DNA of 64,000 bases. It comes from Candidatus Gastranaerophilales bacterium (GTDB lineage: Bacteria > Cyanobacteriota > Vampirovibrionia > Gastranaerophilales > Gastranaerophilaceae). Below, one piece after another: positions 62,876 through 64,000 of the stretch (its first letter is position 1; each line of letters begins with the position of its first letter). Position numbers and translations under genes: made by a program. The notes under the pieces were generated by a model. That model was not told where the DNA came from. It saw only the letters and a program-made list of their open reading frames with translations, and did no database searches. Location of the stretch: the NCBI GenBank assembly GCA_944323135.1, contig CALURI010000001.1:1-64000 (forward strand), given 5' to 3'.

Positions 62876-63667
62876 TTAATCAACTGTAATTCTTAGTCCT
62901 GAATAAACTTCTTTCATTTTGACATATTCAGAAAGAACTATCTTGGAATTCAAATCACAACAATGGCAAGGATAAAAGTTTTTAATATTTAAATCTCTCA
63001 AATAAATACCAAGCTCTCTTATTTTATATTCAGTTTTATTATTAAGGAAAATTCCACCGATAAATGTCTCAATTCTCGTTTCTCCTGTAACTTTTTTAGC
63101 ATACTCTACAATATTAGGAATCCCCATATGAGAACAACCGACAACAAGAGTCAACCCATTTTCACCTTTGTATGCTAATGCTGTTTCATCTTTATATTTA
63201 TAATCAGTATTAAAATATTTAGGAATTTCACCAAGATATAAAAGTTTTGGTGTAATCCAGCGGGGTTCTCTTGTATATTCAACATCAAAAATATCACATA
63301 ACTTTTCTGATTCACCAGGGAAACCTATATTCTCAGCTTTTTCATTCAATTTAGGTTCAAAAGTATCAGGGTGAGTAATTATAGTTTTAAGATTTAAACT
63401 TATACCTGCCATTAACATTTTACGATATAATGATTCTAATCTTAACAAACCTCCTGTATGATCTTTATGGCCGTGTGAAAGAATTATTTCATTTACATCT
63501 GCAAGATCCAAACCGAGTTTATATGCATTTTTTATAAAAGCATCACTATAACCGCAATCAAATAAAACTTTATGATAGTTATTTTCAAGCAAAACAGAAA
63601 ATCCGGGCTCGCCGAGTAAAAAATAATTAGTTTTACAATAATTGTCTACAAGAACAGTTAAATCCAT
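62876..63667 (-). CDS. MBL-fold metallohydrolase
   Basis: A 263-residue enzyme of the metallo-beta-lactamase fold: SHGHKDHTGG near residue 60 (the HxHxDH metal motif), later H in GCSHMGIPN and the tail FYPCHCCDLNSK. It resembles the group that includes 7,8-dihydropterin-6-methyl-4-(beta-D-ribofuranosyl)-aminobenzene-5'-phosphate synthase, but the reaction is uncertain. The start at 63667 has GAGGGA upstream; the longer frame from TTG 63742 runs into nadE and would add an artificial hydrophobic start. Confidence 0.85.
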   Translation of the reverse strand: MDLTVLVDNYCKTNYFLLGEPGFSVLLENNYHKVLFDCGYSDAFIKNAYKLGLDLADVNEIILSHGHKDHTGGLLRLESLYRKMLMAGISLNLKTIITHPDTFEPKLNEKAENIGFPGESEKLCDIFDVEYTREPRWITPKLLYLGEIPKYFNTDYKYKDETALAYKGENGLTLVVGCSHMGIPNIVEYAKKVTGETRIETFIGGIFLNNKTEYKIRELGIYLRDLNIKNFYPCHCCDLNSKIVLSEYVKMKEVYSGLRITVD

Positions 63668-63738
63668 TAATCCCTCGTATACATGCATTATAACAAATAA
63701 TATAAGAAATTGCAATATTAAGCAGTACTTAATTAATT

Positions 63739-64000
63739 TCAATAAAATCTTTGAACAACAGGCAAATTAACCCCATTACAAAATGAACGCTCAGTAAGTC
63801 TTACACCTAAACAGACTTGATGACGTTTAAATTGCATACGATATATCTTTTTAATTGTTTCATCAACAAGTGATTTATCATATTTGTTATATATTTCATC
63901 AAGAGGTTTATTTTCTTCTATATACATTTCAATAATATCATCCAAAACAGCATATTCAGGTAATCTATCCTGATCTTTTTGTCCAGGATGAAGCTCTGCT
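63739..64000 (-). CDS. nadE: NAD+ synthetase, C-terminal part (cut by window edge)
   Basis: The frame is open from the right edge to a stop at 63739. The visible 86 residues (AELHPGQKDQDRLPEYAVLD, then IYRMQFKRHQVCLGVRLTER and FCNGVNLPVVQRF) match the end of NadE, where DQDxLPxY is a conserved stretch and the KRxQ...RxTxRaF segment is near the C-terminus. NadE makes NAD+ from nicotinic acid adenine dinucleotide. The N-terminal glutaminase and the ATP-binding part are outside the window, so the subtype cannot be fixed. Confidence 0.9.
   Translation of the reverse strand, partial: AELHPGQKDQDRLPEYAVLDDIIEMYIEENKPLDEIYNKYDKSLVDETIKKIYRMQFKRHQVCLGVRLTERSFCNGVNLPVVQRFY

Noticed and set aside
63668..63742. 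Hydrophobic N-terminus of the MBL-fold frame from a TTG at 63742
   Set aside because: The ATG at 63667 has GAGGGA upstream; the extension overlaps the nadE stop region and looks like translated intergenic AT-rich DNA.

Overview
The window looks like chromosomal DNA from an uncultured, non-photosynthetic gut relative of the Cyanobacteria (Melainabacteria/Vampirovibrionia, order Gastranaerophilales). This assignment is inferred from an AT-rich genome, a Gram-negative envelope gene set (KDO synthesis, an MCE protein, an AsmA-like protein, a TolC-type efflux system), anaerobic and fermentative markers (HydE, a glutamate dehydrogenase, an unusual DXS, no photosynthesis genes), and many lineage-specific proteins that carry a short N-terminal Phe-x-Gly-like motif. 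No 16S gene is present to confirm it.

Positions 1-5.6 kb are an accessory region: a truncated secreted protein, an XRE regulator with a small helical partner, and a 1320-residue KAP-family P-loop NTPase. It ends at the 3' half of a tRNA-Met gene (5534-5578) that lacks its 5' half and is followed by a tRNA-type terminator. This is the expected scar of an element integrated in a tRNA-Met gene, with the intact tRNA and probably the integrase lying left of the window. Positions 5.8-6.8 kb hold two very AT-rich orphan genes.

Positions 6.8-25.4 kb are mostly housekeeping and lineage-specific genes: an AAA+ ATPase, an EamA transporter, a SIMPL protein, gdhA, a histidine kinase with a degraded ATP site, an MCE protein, a C_GCAxxG_C_C protein, a secreted GH13 enzyme, a second XRE/small-protein pair, an acyltransferase, an EmrB-type exporter, tRNA-Ser, aroA, and a DNA-binding/NifX-like fusion. 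Positions 25.4-35.3 kb carry LysR, a hydrolase, tRNA-Thr, hydE, MerR, a DXS, TspO, an AsmA-like protein and a WG-repeat protein.

Positions 35.3-38.3 kb form a zinc/cadmium resistance locus (SmtB/CzrA-type repressor and P1B-2 ATPase) with readable promoters and three operators. Positions 38.4-49.5 kb contain a GH77-like enzyme, a radical SAM protein, a gene broken by an in-frame stop, a divergent TolC / MarR-EmrA-EmrB efflux locus with a 32-bp operator, an anion permease and an ADP-ribosyltransferase-like protein. Positions 49.6-52.4 kb hold kdsD-kdsC-queD-uppP. Positions 52.4-57.8 kb form an unusual operon of two related membrane proteins and a GH13 enzyme. The right end has panD, a third XRE regulator, a pilin-like/YadA-head/S74-chaperone fusion, yajQ, rplT-rpmI, a metallo-beta-lactamase-fold protein and the end of nadE.

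Two general patterns stand out. Many genes have a -10 box ending exactly six bases before the ATG and no Shine-Dalgarno site, so they are probably translated from leaderless mRNAs; others have strong AGGAGG sites. Three enzymes of alpha-glucan metabolism (two GH13, one GH77-like) occur in the window, two of them linked to membrane segments or membrane-protein genes, which suggests investment in glycogen or starch-like polymers.
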